A stretch of DNA of 64,000 nt, taken from the NCBI RefSeq assembly GCF_020085105.1, contig NC_058056.1, forward strand, positions 11,840,929 through 11,904,928, written 5' to 3'. Under the pieces are notes generated by a model. It was not told where the DNA came from and did no database searches. It saw only the letters and a list, made by a program, of their open reading frames with translations. The stretch is from Siniperca chuatsi. Taxonomy: Eukaryota > Chordata > Actinopteri > Centrarchiformes > Sinipercidae. A program made the position numbers and the translations under genes. This document shows, in pieces, positions 63,770 to 64,000 of this stretch; position 1 is the stretch's first letter, and each line of letters begins with the position of its first letter.

Positions 63770-64000
63770 GTAAGTGTACGATGGGAACTAGCACGTGTCA
63801 GAGTTAAAGCACTTTTTTTGGAAGTTTCGTTTGCTAATTTTGCCATGTGCTTTCTCATGGCCTTCCCCTGGAGACAGTCGGCAGTTAAGGATTTGGGTTG
63901 TGTGTGTGCCATTGTGTGCCCCTGCATGGATAAAGAGTGTATAAATGTGTTCTACTAAAGTCCCTTCTTCAATATGGAGACATTTATGCAAGTGCTCTGT
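63770..64000 (+). other. mthfd1 intron 2, cut by the window edge
   Basis: Starts with the donor GTAAGTGT. No further exon is seen before the end of the window. Confidence 0.6.

Overview
This window is nuclear DNA from a ray-finned (teleost) fish, probably a percomorph. The evidence is short introns with GT-AG borders, close matches to vertebrate proteins, and several repeat families typical of teleosts: short hAT-type elements with 8-bp target duplications, SINE-like 'TATAGCGC' repeats and an L2-like LINE remnant. No bacterial, viral or CRISPR feature was seen. The ten gene identities rest on protein sequences recalled from memory, because no database search was possible. Nine complete reading frames were rebuilt from splice sites, and each closes in frame.

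Layout, left to right. The 3' end of sync (syncoilin, +, 652-1405) runs tail to tail into rbbp4 (-, 2152-6751). rbbp4 is head to head with zbtb8os (archease, +, 7481-9897), and a hAT element sits in their shared promoter gap. Next come khdrbs1 (Sam68, +, 12250-15740), tmem39b (+, 20561-24624) and ccdc28b (+, 27883-31087). These six genes correspond to human 1p35. From about 32 kb the content switches to genes of human 14q21-q23: togaram1 (-, 34046-46062), klhl28 (+, 49344-52764), the C14orf28 homologue (-, 57299-60664) and the first two coding exons of mthfd1 (+, from 61264, leaving the window). Within each block the order and relative orientation agree with human as I recall it, so the junction lies between ccdc28b and togaram1.

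These are mostly unrelated housekeeping genes: histone chaperone, tRNA-ligase activator, RNA-binding protein, ER membrane protein, CUL3 adaptor and folate enzyme. The meeting point of the two blocks places two cilium genes, ccdc28b and togaram1, tail to tail. Three gene pairs are divergent and may share promoters.

The features most worth a second look are: a togaram1 frame that starts at the second TOG domain, with no first TOG domain seen upstream; a likely minor-spliceosome (U12) intron in ccdc28b; a GC-AG intron in togaram1; a Sam68 with a very short N-terminus fixed by an in-frame stop; and several recent-looking hAT-type insertions. No wholly new biological system was found.
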